Below, piece after piece: positions 1 through 11,571 of a DNA stretch of 64,000 nucleotides. The stretch comes from Serendipita indica DSM 11827 (lineage: Eukaryota; Basidiomycota; Agaricomycetes; Sebacinales; Serendipitaceae): positions 310,001 to 374,000 of the forward strand of contig CAJVGD010000042.1 in assembly GCA_910890315.1 (NCBI GenBank). The letters run 5' to 3'. The notes below the pieces were generated by a model. The model saw only the letters and a list, made by a program, of their open reading frames with translations. It was not told the origin of the DNA and did not search any database. The position numbers and the translations under genes were made by a program. Position 1 is the stretch's first letter; the number at the start of each line of letters is the position of its first letter.

Positions 1-1048
1 ATCGCTAGGTTCTGATTGACCAATGAGCGAGTGGACAATTGCTAAATGAGCCTCGTACGCCGCCCACACTTTGTCTGTCGGAATCGGTTGTGCAGCATTA
101 GAGAGCGGGAGAAGCCTCTTTATCAAAACGCGTGCGTGCTTTGGATTGTCTTGATAAAGTGCCAGTTGAGCGTGCATAAGCGTCAGACGGTGTCGGAGGT
201 GCTTGAGTGACGCAAAACGGTCGGAGAGCTGCAGTGCACGTGCGATGGCATCCTCAATTTCTTCTACCTTTAGACCCCATTCTGGAACATACACATCCGC
301 CTTGGACTTTTTGGGCGACGAGTTTTCTTCCTTGACCGAAGGGGAAGAACTATTAAACGATGAAACGAGTTGTATACCCAACTCCGCGAGCATAACCCAG
401 GCGAAACATTCTTGTTCCGGTGAGAGTGCCATCTCCGGCGATGGGTCGTCGGCGGTAGAGAGGATTCGTCGTAAGGCGGTGATGGATGCCTCGAGTGAGG
501 GATAGTGCTGAGGTGAAGTAGGTGGTTGAATGAGCAAATATGGCATAGAAAGTGCGAGTGATGCTAGCGGCAAAGCGAGCCGCATTGGAGTTGTTGCAGC
601 TCGTGTTCGCATAGTAGGTGAAGGTGGAGCTGCAGACCTAGTGAGGAGAGATAATGAGTCGGAAGAAGAATCTTGACGGGGTAGGGCTGGGGGTATATGC
701 GGCGTAGAGGTCATAACCAAATTATTTTCTTTCAAAAGACTTGTAGGGGTCATTGGCTGTTTCTAAGCAGCTGATGAGATCTAATATACTATCTGAAATG
801 ATTATCCGACCAACCTGTGGGGACGAAATATGCGAAGAACGAGCGTATGGAGCAACTGGTCGTTCGAGGGGCAAAGCCAGCCCGCCGAGTTGGTCAGACG
901 CGATGCGTAGACGCGCCTTTGTTGGCGTTGACGCTTCTTCTTCGTCATCCTCGCGCTTTCGTTTCTTGAGACGCGTCGGCGTTGGTGAAGGCGGACCGTC
1001 TGTGGCAAAGGAAGGGTTGGAAAAGTATGGATGTTGAATACCCGACAT
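1..1048 (-). CDS. Mau2/Scc4-like cohesin loading factor (3' part outside window)
   Basis: The ATG is at 1048. Exon 1 runs to 815 and encodes a disordered, basic-acidic N terminus (KKRKREDDEEE, SPTPT). A 52-base intron (763-814, GTTGGT to GCTTAG) joins in phase to an exon that stays open to the left edge of the window. Read alone, the two exons look like two ORFs 8 bases apart; the intron joins them. The second exon holds helical, TPR-like sequence: SLEASITALRRIL, LAELGIQLVSS, VEEIEDAIARALQLSDRF, LMHAQLALYQDNPKHA and LIKRLLPL. This spacing (counted repeats, then a statement that members were A x A L x L) resembles the cohesin loading factor family, which loads cohesin on chromatin with Scc2. 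The assignment rests on pattern memory only; another TPR protein is possible. The C terminus is missing. Confidence 0.55.
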
Positions 1049-1270
1049 GTAGAGTGCAAAATAAAGTAGTCTAGGGAATAAACAACCACTACCCTCGATG
1101 GCCACGGACAAGGCCGAGATCAAGTGTGCCGCCACCGGTCGCCGCCATTTCGACTTGGAATGTGAAAGTATTTGGGAGCAAAATAGAGGCTCAGAGATGC
1201 TTTTCAAATTAGGTGAATGTCCAAATCAAAAGCAAAATAGAGGTCATGGCTCCCTAAAGCAAAAAGATGT

Positions 1271-1379
1271 GCAACCGGTGGGATTTGAACCCACGCGACT
1301 TTCGTCATGAGGAGATCCAGTAAATCTGGAAAGATTGTAAATCTTGAATCTCACGCCTTAACCGCTCGGCCACAGTTGC
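1271..1379 (-). tRNA. tRNA-Leu(CAA) with intron
   Basis: Reading the minus strand from 1379, the 7-bp acceptor stem GCAACTG pairs with CGGTTGC. A leucine-type D arm (GGCCGAGCGGTTAAGGC) follows. The anticodon loop is TTCAAGA, giving anticodon CAA. About 26 nt of intron follow position 37. A variable arm with a GAC/GTC stem and GAAA loop, and a T arm GTGGG-TTCAAAT-CCCAC, complete the cloverleaf. The long variable arm and the CAA anticodon fit tRNA-Leu; introns in tRNA-Leu(CAA) are common in eukaryotes. One mismatch is seen at the outer anticodon-stem pair. Confidence 0.92.
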
Positions 1380-1682
1380 AATATTCTAGGGAGTTTGCTC
1401 ATGTAGAGTTTATAAAGTTACTATTAAAATCTCCCGTCCGAGATGCTCCCGTGAATCTGGCACAAGCGCCGTCTTCGTTACGCGTACACAACAGTGGCAT
1501 TTCTCCTGTTATGCAACTATCCGACCTTTGGCGGTCCGCGGGTGGTCCATAGTTTGTCCGCACGTTGACCTCGCCCATTCCAACCCGCACTCAAACGTGT
1601 CCCCCGTTTCTGCGCTTCATGCTCTTTTAAGCTTTTTTTCCAAACATCTGGTGCATCTTTCAGACGGAAAACACACAAGTGT
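1380..1682. other. Intergenic, 5' region of the next gene
   Basis: No gene seen. It lies between the start of the tRNA-Leu and the ATG at 1683, and is probably promoter and 5' UTR of the downstream plus-strand gene. Confidence 0.5.
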
Positions 1683-3492
1683 ATGACGCTGTTCAGCGTC
1701 CATCTCGACCCGACGCTCGTCGTCGTTGTCAATGATGAGCAAAATGTTCCGGCAATCAGCCCACTGCTTGAATCAGACACAAGTCTCATCTCCACTCGTG
1801 ACGCGAGCGGTGACGGCGGCAAAGCACTAGCACCGACGGACCTCGCCTCCGAGCCAATCGCTCCACCACCGCCTACCGCAGCATCCACGACAGCGTTGCG
1901 AAATGGCTCCCAAGTCCTCAAAAAGGGTATGCCAATTCGTGTACCCATGCTTCAGCGCGCAAGGACGTCGACGTTCTGGACCCGTGACAAGGACAAGCGA
2001 TCCCAAGCAGTCAATAGTGCCAAGGCCTCGAACAGTCTCTCCCTAAAGCTCTCCAGTTATGTCGTCCCTCTTCCTCTGCCAAAGGAAGTACCGCCGGCTG
2101 CCCCCGTGCCAGAGGAGAAGCCATTAGACGAGCCCGTGATACTGCCAGCAGTCGAAAGACCTCCAGTATGTCTCTCCTACACTCGCGTCTCACTCTTCTC
2201 AACGTCTGCAGATACAACCGGAATCTTACAATGCCGAATCGCCCAAAGTGGACGCCCAATCGTCCCTTTCCTCACTTCTTCAACCTATCCTATCCCTCTT
2301 TCCGCCACCGCAATCAACAGCTCTTGCACCGGCAATTGATTTGGAAACCCCGGATGCCCCTCCCTCTCCGACTTTGTCCGAAAAGGACGAAATAGGCGAC
2401 AAGACCGTTGGCGGGGATGGACTGGAACCCTTTACCATCCATCGGCCGCGTGTACTGGAACCGGTTCGAGAAGCTACGGCCGCACGAAAGGCCTATACGT
2501 TTGATTGGAAGATTGACGTGTTTGGCGATTCACCCGTAGCTGTCAAGGGCCAACGGACCAAATATCCCAAACATCATCAGCCACCAACTTCAAATGCCCC
2601 AGTGCTACCACCCATCCCGGCGTGTCCACCCCTCGACTTTGACGCCACCTCTTCAACCTCCCCACCACCGCAGCGGGTCGAGAATCTGCAGAAAGACAAG
2701 CTCAAGAAAAAGGAGAGTGTCGACTCGTTACGCCGTAACATACAGAGCCCATTGCTCCCCTTGGCGCTTTATCGCGCAGCACGAAGAAATCGATCACGTT
2801 CGACAGCGTCGATCGGGACAATGTTCTCTTCTTCCTCTTCAGGTCTACCAACATCCTTCCTCAGACTCTTCTCTGCGTCAGACGCGCGGACGTCTTCCTT
2901 TGCGACGTTCTTCTCTGACCCATCGCTGGTATCCGTCACGAGCGGTGTCAGTAGTTTTGAACAAGACGAGCTCATGACGCCGTTTGGATCCGAGGTGATG
3001 CTCGGATATCATCATGCTGTCCCAGCAGGCGTGCGGTTTGCAAAGGATAGAGATTACGAATCTGTGAGGGAGAGGGAGAGGGACGACGACCAAAGTCAGA
3101 GTCGTCGGACGCGCGAGGCAGGAAGGACGTCTCCTTCACTCGATCTATCCTCCCCAACCTCGAGTATTCGCAGGGCCATTGACGCAATGGGTCTCGCCTC
3201 GCCATCTATCCCCATGGAACTGGTAGACGCACTCAGGAGTAATCCAGAACTCCACACGTTCTTCTCGGAAGACACGCTCGCCGAGGATATGGAGCTATCC
3301 AACGCTCTTGCCAATTACGCTCAAGCTCAGAGTCATCGTCAGGATGAGCTTGAAACGGAAGACATGGAGTCCCTTCAAGAACATGGGCAGGAAGAGGAAC
3401 ACGGGGAAGAGGTCGAGATGCATACGGGCACGACACCGCATACACCATCCACCGATCGTTCGGTGCCCGAGGACGATTCGGATGACGACTAG
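1683..3492 (+). CDS. Hypothetical disordered Ser/Pro-rich protein
   Basis: Two exons. Exon 1 is 1683-2165 (161 codons). A 46-base intron at 2166-2211 (GTATGT to CTGCAG) keeps the frame, and exon 2 runs 2212-3492. The product is about 587 residues. It is rich in Ser, Pro and charged residues, with poly-Pro (APPPPTAA), a KDKLKKKESVDSLRR basic patch, Ser runs and an acidic C-terminal tail (EEEHGEEVEM, PEDDSDDD). A more ordered stretch, AYTFDWKIDVFGDSPV, lies near the middle. I do not recognise a family. No signal peptide or membrane segment is seen. The intron consensus, in-phase splice and continuous 427-codon second exon support a real gene. Confidence 0.75.
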
Positions 3493-3835
3493 GTCGCGAC
3501 TTGCTGACTACAATGCGCGACAGTACTTGCCAGCAGATATCCTCGACCCTTAGTGTCGAGGAGTGCTCAACGGACACACCTACATAGATAGCTAAACACT
3601 AGCATCTATACAACCAACCAACATATCACCTATGCACACGACACCAGCAGATGCAATTGTATCCTATCTTATCTCGTGTAGAATATCTATGCTCTCCTCA
3701 TTTGTAGATAGAACACCAATTATAGGGATAACTACAGTAGTGGCCCTCGCCGTCTAATCAAACCATCTATTTCCCAAACCAAACCCGAACATGTGCACAA
3801 CTCTGATAAGAGCCGGGACTAATCAAAAACCAGCG
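3493..3835. other. Convergent intergenic region
   Basis: AT-richer DNA between two convergent genes. It presumably holds both 3' UTRs; nothing else is recognised. Confidence 0.5.
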
Positions 3836-5092
3836 ATTCTAATCGACATCGACAAGGCTTTCGAAATCCATTGCCGTGACGCCGTTGGGCAAGCGATATC
3901 GCCTACGAGACTGAGGAGCGAGCGCGAGCGGATGCTGATCCGTGACGAGGTCCATCAGTTGCATAAGCTTGGCTTTGTCAATATTGAGATTATAATCGAG
4001 AGCACGCTGGAAAAAGGTTGTCGTAGAGGTACCGATGGCATCTGGAATGTGTCGGGTGTGTGTCTCCCTATCGTCCGCCAGCGTCAGCAACTTGTACCCA
4101 AAACATTAGAAGATAGAAGACACACCAATAATTCTTCATTGGATGATCGACGAGCATGACAAATGCACATCGTACGGCGACACTCCAATCCACTACAATC
4201 TTTGAGATGAGGCTCTTGTCCACACCACCCATGTCGCTCTTCCTCTCTTGACTGAGGTCCAAGTTTGCAAACGCAGGGAATGGTGTCGCCTTTCCGGTCG
4301 AACGGTTCATCACGGTGGTTCGTGCGCGTTTCTTCGAGCTCGGCCCTTGACCATATGCCTTTTCCTCTTCGTGTGCCTTTATCATGCAAAGAGCACATGA
4401 GGGCACTTTGGAGAGATACCAAAGTGCGTGAAGCACAATGAGCGCACGCGTAGTCGCCGACGTACGGATCTGCGTCGGGAGGAGCGCGTTTTCGCCAAAG
4501 AGTTTGAAGAGAACTGGTGGAACAGGAGTCTTGGGATTACCATTGTCCTTGGATGAACTCGAGTCGGCGAAAATATGCATGCCAGAGACGGAAGAGTGTT
4601 GCGCATAGCATCGGCTCTGGCGTAGAGTTGAATGTCCCATGCGACAACAGCGGCCCACCGAATCAAATGAGCAAAAGAAATGTCGAGGAAGCCGCAATAG
4701 GCAAGTTGGTCGAACATTTCCTCACGCGCAATCTCGTCTGGTCTCTTTTCCCGAGCTCTTGGTACGGATTTCTGGAGCTACATTGTACGGTTAGTAAGCT
4801 CATTACTGGCCATTGTAGGAGGAATAACGTACGCTTTCACATTCAGGCTTGGTCACTTTCACCATGAGCCCGTACTCATCCTCCACCCACTCATCATCGT
4901 CATCGTCACTTGAGTCATCGACATTACGTGACGGTAGATTTGAGCTATGAGAGTATGGGTATGGACTACCCGGTGGCGGTGTAGCAAGTTCCGAGTCGGA
5001 GGGCTGCCGCTGCGATCGCGCGCATAGATATCAAGTTGGGCCGGACGAGGATTGTACTCTCGATAATATGGTGTTGAAGGTTGGTGAGACAT
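3836..5092 (-). CDS. Hypothetical fungal protein with two apparent frame breaks
   Basis: The ATG at 5092 (MSHQPSTPYYREYNP) opens a disordered N terminus, followed by a Ser/Asp-rich acidic stretch ending in DDDDDEWVEDEYGLM. A cyclin-like or helical body follows (EEMFDQLAYCGFLDISFAHL, VLFKLFGENALLPTQ, ALIVLHALWYLSKVP). The last exon ends RLPNGVTAMDFESLVDVD with the stop at 3836. Introns: one begins GTACGT just after the VTKPECESV stretch, and a clear 58-base intron lies near 4055-4110 (GTGTGT to GATAG). Two frame changes have no credible intron; each is mended by one base in a short run (GGG at 5001-5003, AAAA at 4570-4573), so they look like sequence errors. The family is not recognised. Confidence 0.6.
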
Positions 5093-5619
5093 GTTGATAA
5101 AAAGTGGCCCAAGTCGGATAGGGATAGTTATGAATAAAATAGAGTATGGCTGCACCAGGCAAGAATCAAAGGGAAGAGGAGGATGATGTTAACGGTCGAT
5201 ACGATACTGGTTTTATATGTATCGTAGATCGCTTTTTATGACAGACAATAACGCCCGGGGTTTGTTGGCGAGACAACGCGATTGTCCTGTCGTTCAATGG
5301 GGAACTTCTTTCGACGTTGGTTCGCCGGGCAGTCACCCAGAGCAGCATGGCGTATGGGCACAATAAGTGCGATTGAGAACCCGTTAGCCTCGTTTGGTTG
5401 TCTGGCGACCGTGAACCAGCCCTCCCTCGAGGCCGATTATCCAAACGCCGGTATCTCTTCGCACAAATAGTATCGAAATCATTGCTTGCAGACGATGGTA
5501 AATGCAGTGCGCTTGTTCCAATGGTTGGCTGTCACGACTTCCTATGGGTGTCGAGGAGTGTCCATAGATATCCCTATATGGGGTCCTCGGACGGGAGATA
5601 ATGCAAGAATTAATGAAGA
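5093..5619. other. Intergenic
   Basis: About 0.5 kb between two minus-strand genes, with short unsupported ORFs on both strands and no recognised domain. It is likely the promoter of the 3.8-5.1 kb gene plus the 3' UTR of the rescue-factor gene. Confidence 0.45.
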
Positions 5620-6353
5620 TCAATCGTCCCATTTTCTACTCCTTTCTCGTTTGATTGCAGTGCGCTTCGCCTTCTCGACTCGCCTAGCAGCGCTTTCCTT
5701 CCGTTCTAGGCTTTGGACTCGCTTCTGCTGCTCTTCAGATGGGGGCTTGGGTATCGTCTCCATCGCAATGTTCAGAATGGTGCTATGAAGCTGCGTCGTT
5801 GAGAGCGAGGATAGGCGCACAGAGGAACACATGCCTTTTTAAGGCACTCGTCCAAGTTTTTGATTTGTTCACGGTGCGTCATTGATGAAACTTGAAGTGC
5901 ATCCGAAGATGCAACGTAAAATGGCTACAAGGTATTAGGCATGTCCTCAAAAAGGCCTGCGTACGTACCAAGGACCGCATTCGACCTCGGATCCAGTCTG
6001 GAATTAGACTCGACTGGACAGGTAGCTTCACGGTAGCTTTTGAATTTGTTTTGTTCACATGCTGCCATCTCCGTCAACCTTTATCCACTATGCAAAAGCA
6101 AACTGCTAACCTGTCCTCCGGGACCACTACTTCTCGAGAAGCTGACTTCTACCAGCTTCTTATCAATCTCTCTGCTTCTCTGAAAACTTCTTATCCACTC
6201 TTGCGCACGGCTGAGCGAGGCCGGTGTCCATCCAGGAGGAAGTTGAGGGCCAGGTGAGTAGAAACGCAACGATTTAATAATTATTGGTCCTTTCTGTGAG
6301 TTATAGAGGGCAAATACTGTGCGGGACAGGCTCGCGTGCCGGAGGAAGGACAT
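5620..6353 (-). CDS. Mitochondrial peptidyl-tRNA hydrolase, ICT1/Pth4 (RF-1 domain) family
   Basis: Four exons splice cleanly to about 200 residues: 6111-6353, 5969-6061, 5829-5924 and 5620-5790. The N terminus is Arg/Ser-rich with no acids for 30 residues ([14 protein letters not shown]), as expected of a mitochondrial presequence. The RF-1 core shows [10 protein letters not shown] followed across the first intron by [16 protein letters not shown] is the hydrolytic motif that releases peptide from tRNA on stalled mitoribosomes. The tail is very basic ([18 protein letters not shown]), as in ICT1-type factors that enter the mRNA channel. No codon-recognition domain is present, which separates it from mtRF1. 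The third intron has a weak GTTCCT donor, but the frame and homology fit. Confidence 0.93.
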
Positions 6354-6441
6354 GTTCAGGTCCAAATTAGGGGCCACCAATTCACTTTGGCATTTAAGTT
6401 TCGTATAGATTCGCCAGAAACAGAGAGAGATACAAGGATCG

Positions 6442-8056
6442 TCAGGAAAACATACGCTCGTATCGATACGTGCACGAGTAACCCTCGTGGTCAAAGTTAT
6501 CCTTCTCCTCGCACCAACACTTTCCAAGTCGGTGAAGATCCCCTGAGGACAGTGCTGGAAAGGATCATGTCGATAGCCTATCTCGCGGAAGAAATGTATC
6601 TGGTCCTTGCGCGAGAACAGGGCAGCACCGAGAGTGTGAACCGGTGCGTCTCCCCACCGCTACTCAGAGCATCAGCCAGTGTGCGCGTCATGATACTTCC
6701 CCAAACATACCTCATAATAGAACCCTCCAGCTGTATCCAGGAACTCAAAGTATTTCGAATAGGCTTCACCCCTCCAAAGTGACATATCTGCAATCTCAAA
6801 GTTGCTCCAGACTAGAGAGGGCAAATTAATGGAGAATAGCAAGGGAGAGAATGGAGAAGCTTACAGTGGCAGAGGTTGTATGTCTTCCCTTCGTCATCGG
6901 AGATGAACTCCATTGCATTGTCCTCTGGAAGGTACTCTGGATGTTGCTTCATAAATGCTTCATGGAGATTCAGACACCCAAAATGAGCATTTAAATGAAA
7001 AATACCTTGGGTGACGGCCCAAAGACTCGAGATCGTCCGTTCGTATTCGTACATCGATATAGTGAATGCATACGTCTTGTTATGGTCTTGCATATACAAG
7101 AACGGGTCAAAATCTATGTCGCAGAAGAACTTTACTCCTGGTCTGGTGTTGTCAGCATCTCATCCTCGTGGAAAGAAAGTGACGTACTCGACGCGCCAGT
7201 AGTACTGGAACTGTTGCATAAGTGGGTGCCGATAGAAGAACTAGAGTACGCTTAGGTTGCGATGTCTGATAAGGAGGAAGGTGGCGTACGCCAGAGTTGA
7301 ACCGACACATGTTTCGATACGAGACGGAACCTCCGTAGATAATGTCCTCGTCTACGAGGAGCTGCCGAAAATGTGCCGCGCGACTCTCATCGATATGGCT
7401 CGGCTGGTACCAATGCTCAGGGGGGATGAGCCCATAGTAGGCTGGAGCAGAGATGATTTCGCTGGTCCATCTATAACATGTAAGTCCCGGTTCATAGGGC
7501 GGGAATATTATTCACCTTTTGAATTCATCCGAGAACGGCTGCTCGTTTAGAAACACATATGGATAATGAAACTGGCGATTGAACCGGTCCTCAAGCTGCT
7601 TGAGTGACTCGATAATGTCTTTTAGCTCGCTATTCCTCACAAGGATCACAAACGTGGCGTTCGCCTTTCGATGTGGTCCATCATGAGGGCCATGGCCACT
7701 GTGCGCTTTGGCGAGGTCGCTCAGTTTGATTGGTTCAGGCTCGCGAGGATCTGGAAACTCGGCGGCTTCATGCATATGAGAATCACTGTATGATGTGTTC
7801 CGGAAATCTTGATTTCTCCATCCCGACTTGTGGAGTGCGTTCCACTTTTCGCCGAGTTGCGAGAGCGAGATGTGGCTGACATGCCCTTCACGCCAGACAT
7901 CGTATAAGTAGTGCGCTCTATCCCTCCAATTAGCTTGACTATTTATCACAAGGCTAGACGTACGAAAACTGCTTGGGTCAGACGCGTCTCACAGGATGGG
8001 ATCAGGCGCACCAGGACGAAGAGTAAAAGAGCGTAGTAGCGCGTTGGGATGAGCAT
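6442..8056 (-). CDS. GT15 alpha-1,2-mannosyltransferase (Kre2/Mnt1 family), with a one-base frame break
   Basis: Golgi type II mannosyltransferase of the Kre2/Mnt1 family, which extends O- and N-linked mannans and uses GDP-mannose. The start is probably [16 protein letters not shown] (8056), giving a signal anchor; the first splice phase is not resolved. Catalytic-domain landmarks follow in order: [122 protein letters not shown] and [17 protein letters not shown]. The end reads [16 protein letters not shown], but in another frame. The switch falls at a run of four C (6540-6543) where five would restore the family sequence. Introns at about 7500-7545, 7220-7265, 7146-7187, 6963-7005 and 6812-6862 match the frame. 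Confidence 0.93.
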
Positions 8057-9087
8057 GGCGATGCAATTTTCACGAAGTGGATTTCGGGGATGAAAACACC
8101 TGCGGGATGCTGTACTGGACCGAACGCAGCAACAACGAAGGAGCGAGAGGAGAGGGGGGGGAAAGATAAAAGGAGACTGGAGGGACTTGGCAGGAGAGAA
8201 ACGTACGCGCGCATATGAAGGGATGATGGAGAAACTATGGCACGCCAGTCCTCGTGTCGGATGAGCCCGCCATTCGAATGCGCAGTTATACACATTCAAT
8301 CAGACGAGGTTCCCTTTAGGACCAAAACCAAAGGGCAGGATCGAAGGGCATCCATTCAGCGGAGTCGGTCACCGACTTCTACCCGCTATCGCGCTCGTGT
8401 CAGCGCCATTGGACAGAGGACAGGGAACCAGGTACGGAGCATATGCTCCTTATGAGCGCATCATATTACTGTGTGGGCGGGGATAGTAAGCCTTGTCCGA
8501 AACGTAAATATCTCATAGGCGGCGAGCAGACTGCAATCTCGGGGATTGGGGTAGGTATGTAACCCGTGGGACGTAACACCGAGTCTATACCCAAGTAGTT
8601 GAAGGACGGGTCTCCTCAGGGAAAATTGAAGCGCAATTCAACTTCCAAGGTCTGCTTCTTCCCGTACCAGAGCCTCGTGAATCACTAACCGAGCAGGTAC
8701 CATCGGAGAAGGCGACGGGAAGATGAACGAGGGCCAGACGCCTTCCTCCCTTGGAGACAGCTATCATCGCCACGGTAGGCTGGCTCAGGATTCGTGCCTG
8801 CACTTGAGTAAGACGGTGATATGCGGATGCGACAGGGCCCGGCGGAGGACCGGTTGGGCACGGGATACGGCGCGGCTCATCGTCGGTCAAGGGCAGCTGC
8901 TCCCATGTGTCCTGGTTCCTTTCGCATGCAATGGCTGGAAGGATGTCGAAGTCTTTATCCAATATCCGCAGCTTGCTTTCTTCGAGAAACCTTGTGAAAC
9001 TCTCACTACCTTCGAAACGCTACAACTAGGGCCGGAGTCAAGCCAGGGTAATGTATAGGAGGAGTGATGATTATTATCCGTGGTGGT
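8057..9087. other. Gene-poor stretch
   Basis: About 1 kb without a confident gene. A minus-strand ORF at 8585-8962 continues upstream to RFLEESKLRILDKDF and has protein-like composition, but it lacks a start, a recognised domain and clear splice sites. It could be a gene remnant. The 8057-8460 part is probably the GT15 promoter. Confidence 0.35.
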
Positions 9088-9901
9088 CTATAGAGTGACA
9101 CCATACGCCAGACCAGTGGCTAGACTGGCCGAAGTGACAACCCAGGCAAGTGGAGAGGGACGTGCAAGAGGCTTCCCTGTCTTCTTCGCAATTTCCTTGC
9201 GGGTGCTCTTGGTGATTGAAGCAAAGATGACATGAGAAAACGCCCACCCTGTAATTACTGGGGTCAGTAAAGACAAGCTGGGAGATATTCCGGAAAGGTA
9301 TACGTACAAGTGGCAATACTAGCACCATTCCACGTGTCTCCTGATCGCATTGCTACTCCGGACATAGCGAAAGCGGCACCGAAGACTAATCTCGCAAGCC
9401 TCGGTGTCATACCGGGCACCATTGAAGTTGGAAGAGGAGATGATCCCAGAACTATGGGAATGGTTGAACTACGGGATCACCGAGAAACAAGTTGGAGACG
9501 TACACAACGCACTCAATGCCCAAGCGGGGTACCTTTGATAGCCAATATCGGTAGAATTTGGACAGTCAGATTACATATTGTCATCAATTCCCAATAAACT
9601 TACTCTGAAACACCATTTGGCCAGATTTTGTGGGACAGTTGCTTTTGTAAAGAGGCAGTATTACCGCCGATTAATGTTCCATAGGGATTGAAACCCTGTT
9701 CCTTTACCTTCGTACCCTCTTCAGAGAGCTGTGGCGATCTCGTAAGCCCTGCCAAAGCTGGGCGTTCTTCGGTTGAACCAGATTGCGAGGTTTGGGCCGG
9801 CACCGAGGACGTCTGAGATGACAAAGAAGTTGCACCCGGGTTATTGGGCGCTTCTTTGGTCTCCTCTTCTGGGACGAGGACGAGAACGGCCACCAACCCA
9901 T
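9088..9901 (-). CDS. Aim19-like small multi-pass membrane protein
   Basis: The ATG at 9901 starts MGWWPFSSSS, then an acidic Ser/Pro linker (EEETKEAPNNPG). Moving from the start into the linker frame needs one base in a GGG run at 9871-9873 (plus strand), so a sequence indel is likely. Further exons give GFNPYGTLIGGNTASL, a YPAWALSA stretch, TPRLARLVFGAAFAMSG, GDTWNGASIAT, WAFSHVIFASIT and PLAWVVTSASLATGLAYGVTL before the stop at 9088. Three or four hydrophobic segments are present. The order of an arginine-FG segment, GD-x-x-NG and a final small-residue helix resembles Aim19, a fungal mitochondrial protein of unclear function; that match is from memory. One short middle exon is tentative. 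Confidence 0.6.
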
Positions 9902-10025
9902 CGTGGTAGAGGGCAAGTCTCAGATCCACTCAAGAGGGAAACGTGAGCGTCGATGCCAGTTTATTACAGTGACAATGAGCGTGATAGACAAGGAATGACC
10001 AAATAAGGGATGTAGAACTGGCAAA

Positions 10026-11571
10026 CTACCAAGCTGGTCTGTTCATTTTCTTCGCGTGCTCGTAAATGAGCTGCTTCGCCTCTGGGCTCTTGAGATAGAT
10101 GGTGAACCCATCCTGAACGGGGGTGAGTATGGAGCTCGAGGCAAACTCGAGGACTTACATCGGTACTATTTCCGAAGCTAAGGCCGTCGGTACCAAATTG
10201 CCTGGAAAAGTGTCAGCTGCTTCGAACTAAGAACCAGATCACATACCAGTACATATCTCCAGCGAGCTTGTTGTCCAGACCTGCCTTTTGCCACGCCCCA
10301 ATTGCCTCGACACGGGTGATATTGCTTGACCTTCCGAGCCAAGCCTGGCGATTCTCGTCAAGGAGCCATCCATACTCTTCAGAGACAACTGGCTTCTTGA
10401 CTTTGTGCTGCAATTTGGCGTGTGCGATCGTAAAATTGGTCGCCCACTCCACCGACTTGCTCCACCAATCAGGATACAAATGGAACGTGCCAAAGTCGAT
10501 GTCAGGAAGACGGAGGAGTGCTTCACTGTCGATACCGTCTGCGCCATTGTACGCCCAGTCATCCGACGTGCCGTTGAAGAAACCTTCGGTGCCGGCCGCA
10601 ACCATGTGGCGCTTGTCGAGGGATTTGATGTAGTTGGACATTTCCTTTACCCATGATGTGATGGTGTTCACTGTACAATTGGGACCGCGTGGTAAGTTTC
10701 GCTTGCCGTCAGCTCCGCATCTGGGTTCGTTTCCGAGCTCATAGGCAAACTGAAACAGTATAAGTTGCTGATAATACAGAGATATGAGGTACTTGCGATG
10801 GCAGGGGAGTCCTTGTAACGGCTAACGACGGCCTTTACATACTTTTTGTAGGCGGACTTCATCCTAGGGTCGCGATAGAACTATCCCCGTGTTAGCAGCA
10901 TGTCTGTAAACAAGGGAGAACATACATCGTCGTGATACTTGCCACCCATGTTGACGACATAGACATCCGAGCCACCGTAGTCGGCCTGCCAAGTGTTAAC
11001 CGAGGCTAACATGTCGCCTTCTATGACATACCCAGTTATTGGTCAGGGCGAGAATCAGCTTGAGCCCCTTCTTCTCCGCCAGCTGCACTACCTTGTCGAG
11101 GCGTTGGAGACCATTCGGTCCATAGTCTAGGGCGATATTAGGAAAACGTATATTGCAAGTGAATGGTCGCCTACTAATTGTGGGCTTTCCGTCCGTCCAG
11201 CTTTGGTAGTAAATGGTCGAAGCGCCTGCTCCTTCGTCGCCATACTGAGGGAGGCCACCGGGTACATAGGTGGTGTTGAGGTCACGGAAGCCCCAAGTAC
11301 GAACGACCTTTATGCCCGCAGCTTTCGCATTGTCCATCGCGATGCTCACATCTGTGATATTCTAGTAATTGTCAGTTTAGGTCGAAAGTCGAGATGCCCA
11401 ACTAACGTCGAGGAACGAGAACCAATAGGCGTTTGTGCCGAAGAAGTAGAATTTCTGCCCATTGACTGCAAAGTTTTCGCCGTCGGTGTAGACAAAGTCG
11501 GCTGGACGCTTTGACGAGGCAGAGACGGTGGCGGCAAGCGCGAGAGAAGCAAGGAGCGAATGGAAGAGCAT
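10026..11571 (-). CDS. Secreted GH5 endo-beta-1,4-mannanase
   Basis: The ATG at 11571 begins a signal peptide ([18 protein letters not shown]). The mature GH5 barrel follows: [53 protein letters not shown] (catalytic acid Glu in GNEP), [29 protein letters not shown] (nucleophile Glu in SEEYG) and GDMYWQFG. It ends KKMNRPAW with the stop at 10026. This order is that of fungal mannanases (GH5_7), which cut mannan in plant cell walls. No cellulose-binding module is present at either end. Many short introns occur; the one at 10750-10796 uses a GCAAGT donor. The family normally has about 350-380 catalytic residues, and this gene matches, so it looks whole. Confidence 0.93.

Noticed and set aside
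722-1207. A separate small minus-strand gene upstream of the Mau2/Scc4-like gene
   Set aside because: A 52-base intron at 763-814 joins it in phase to the next exon, so it is the first exon of that gene.
8585-8962. A minus-strand ORF with protein-like composition
   Set aside because: No start, splice context or family; kept only as a note on the stretch.
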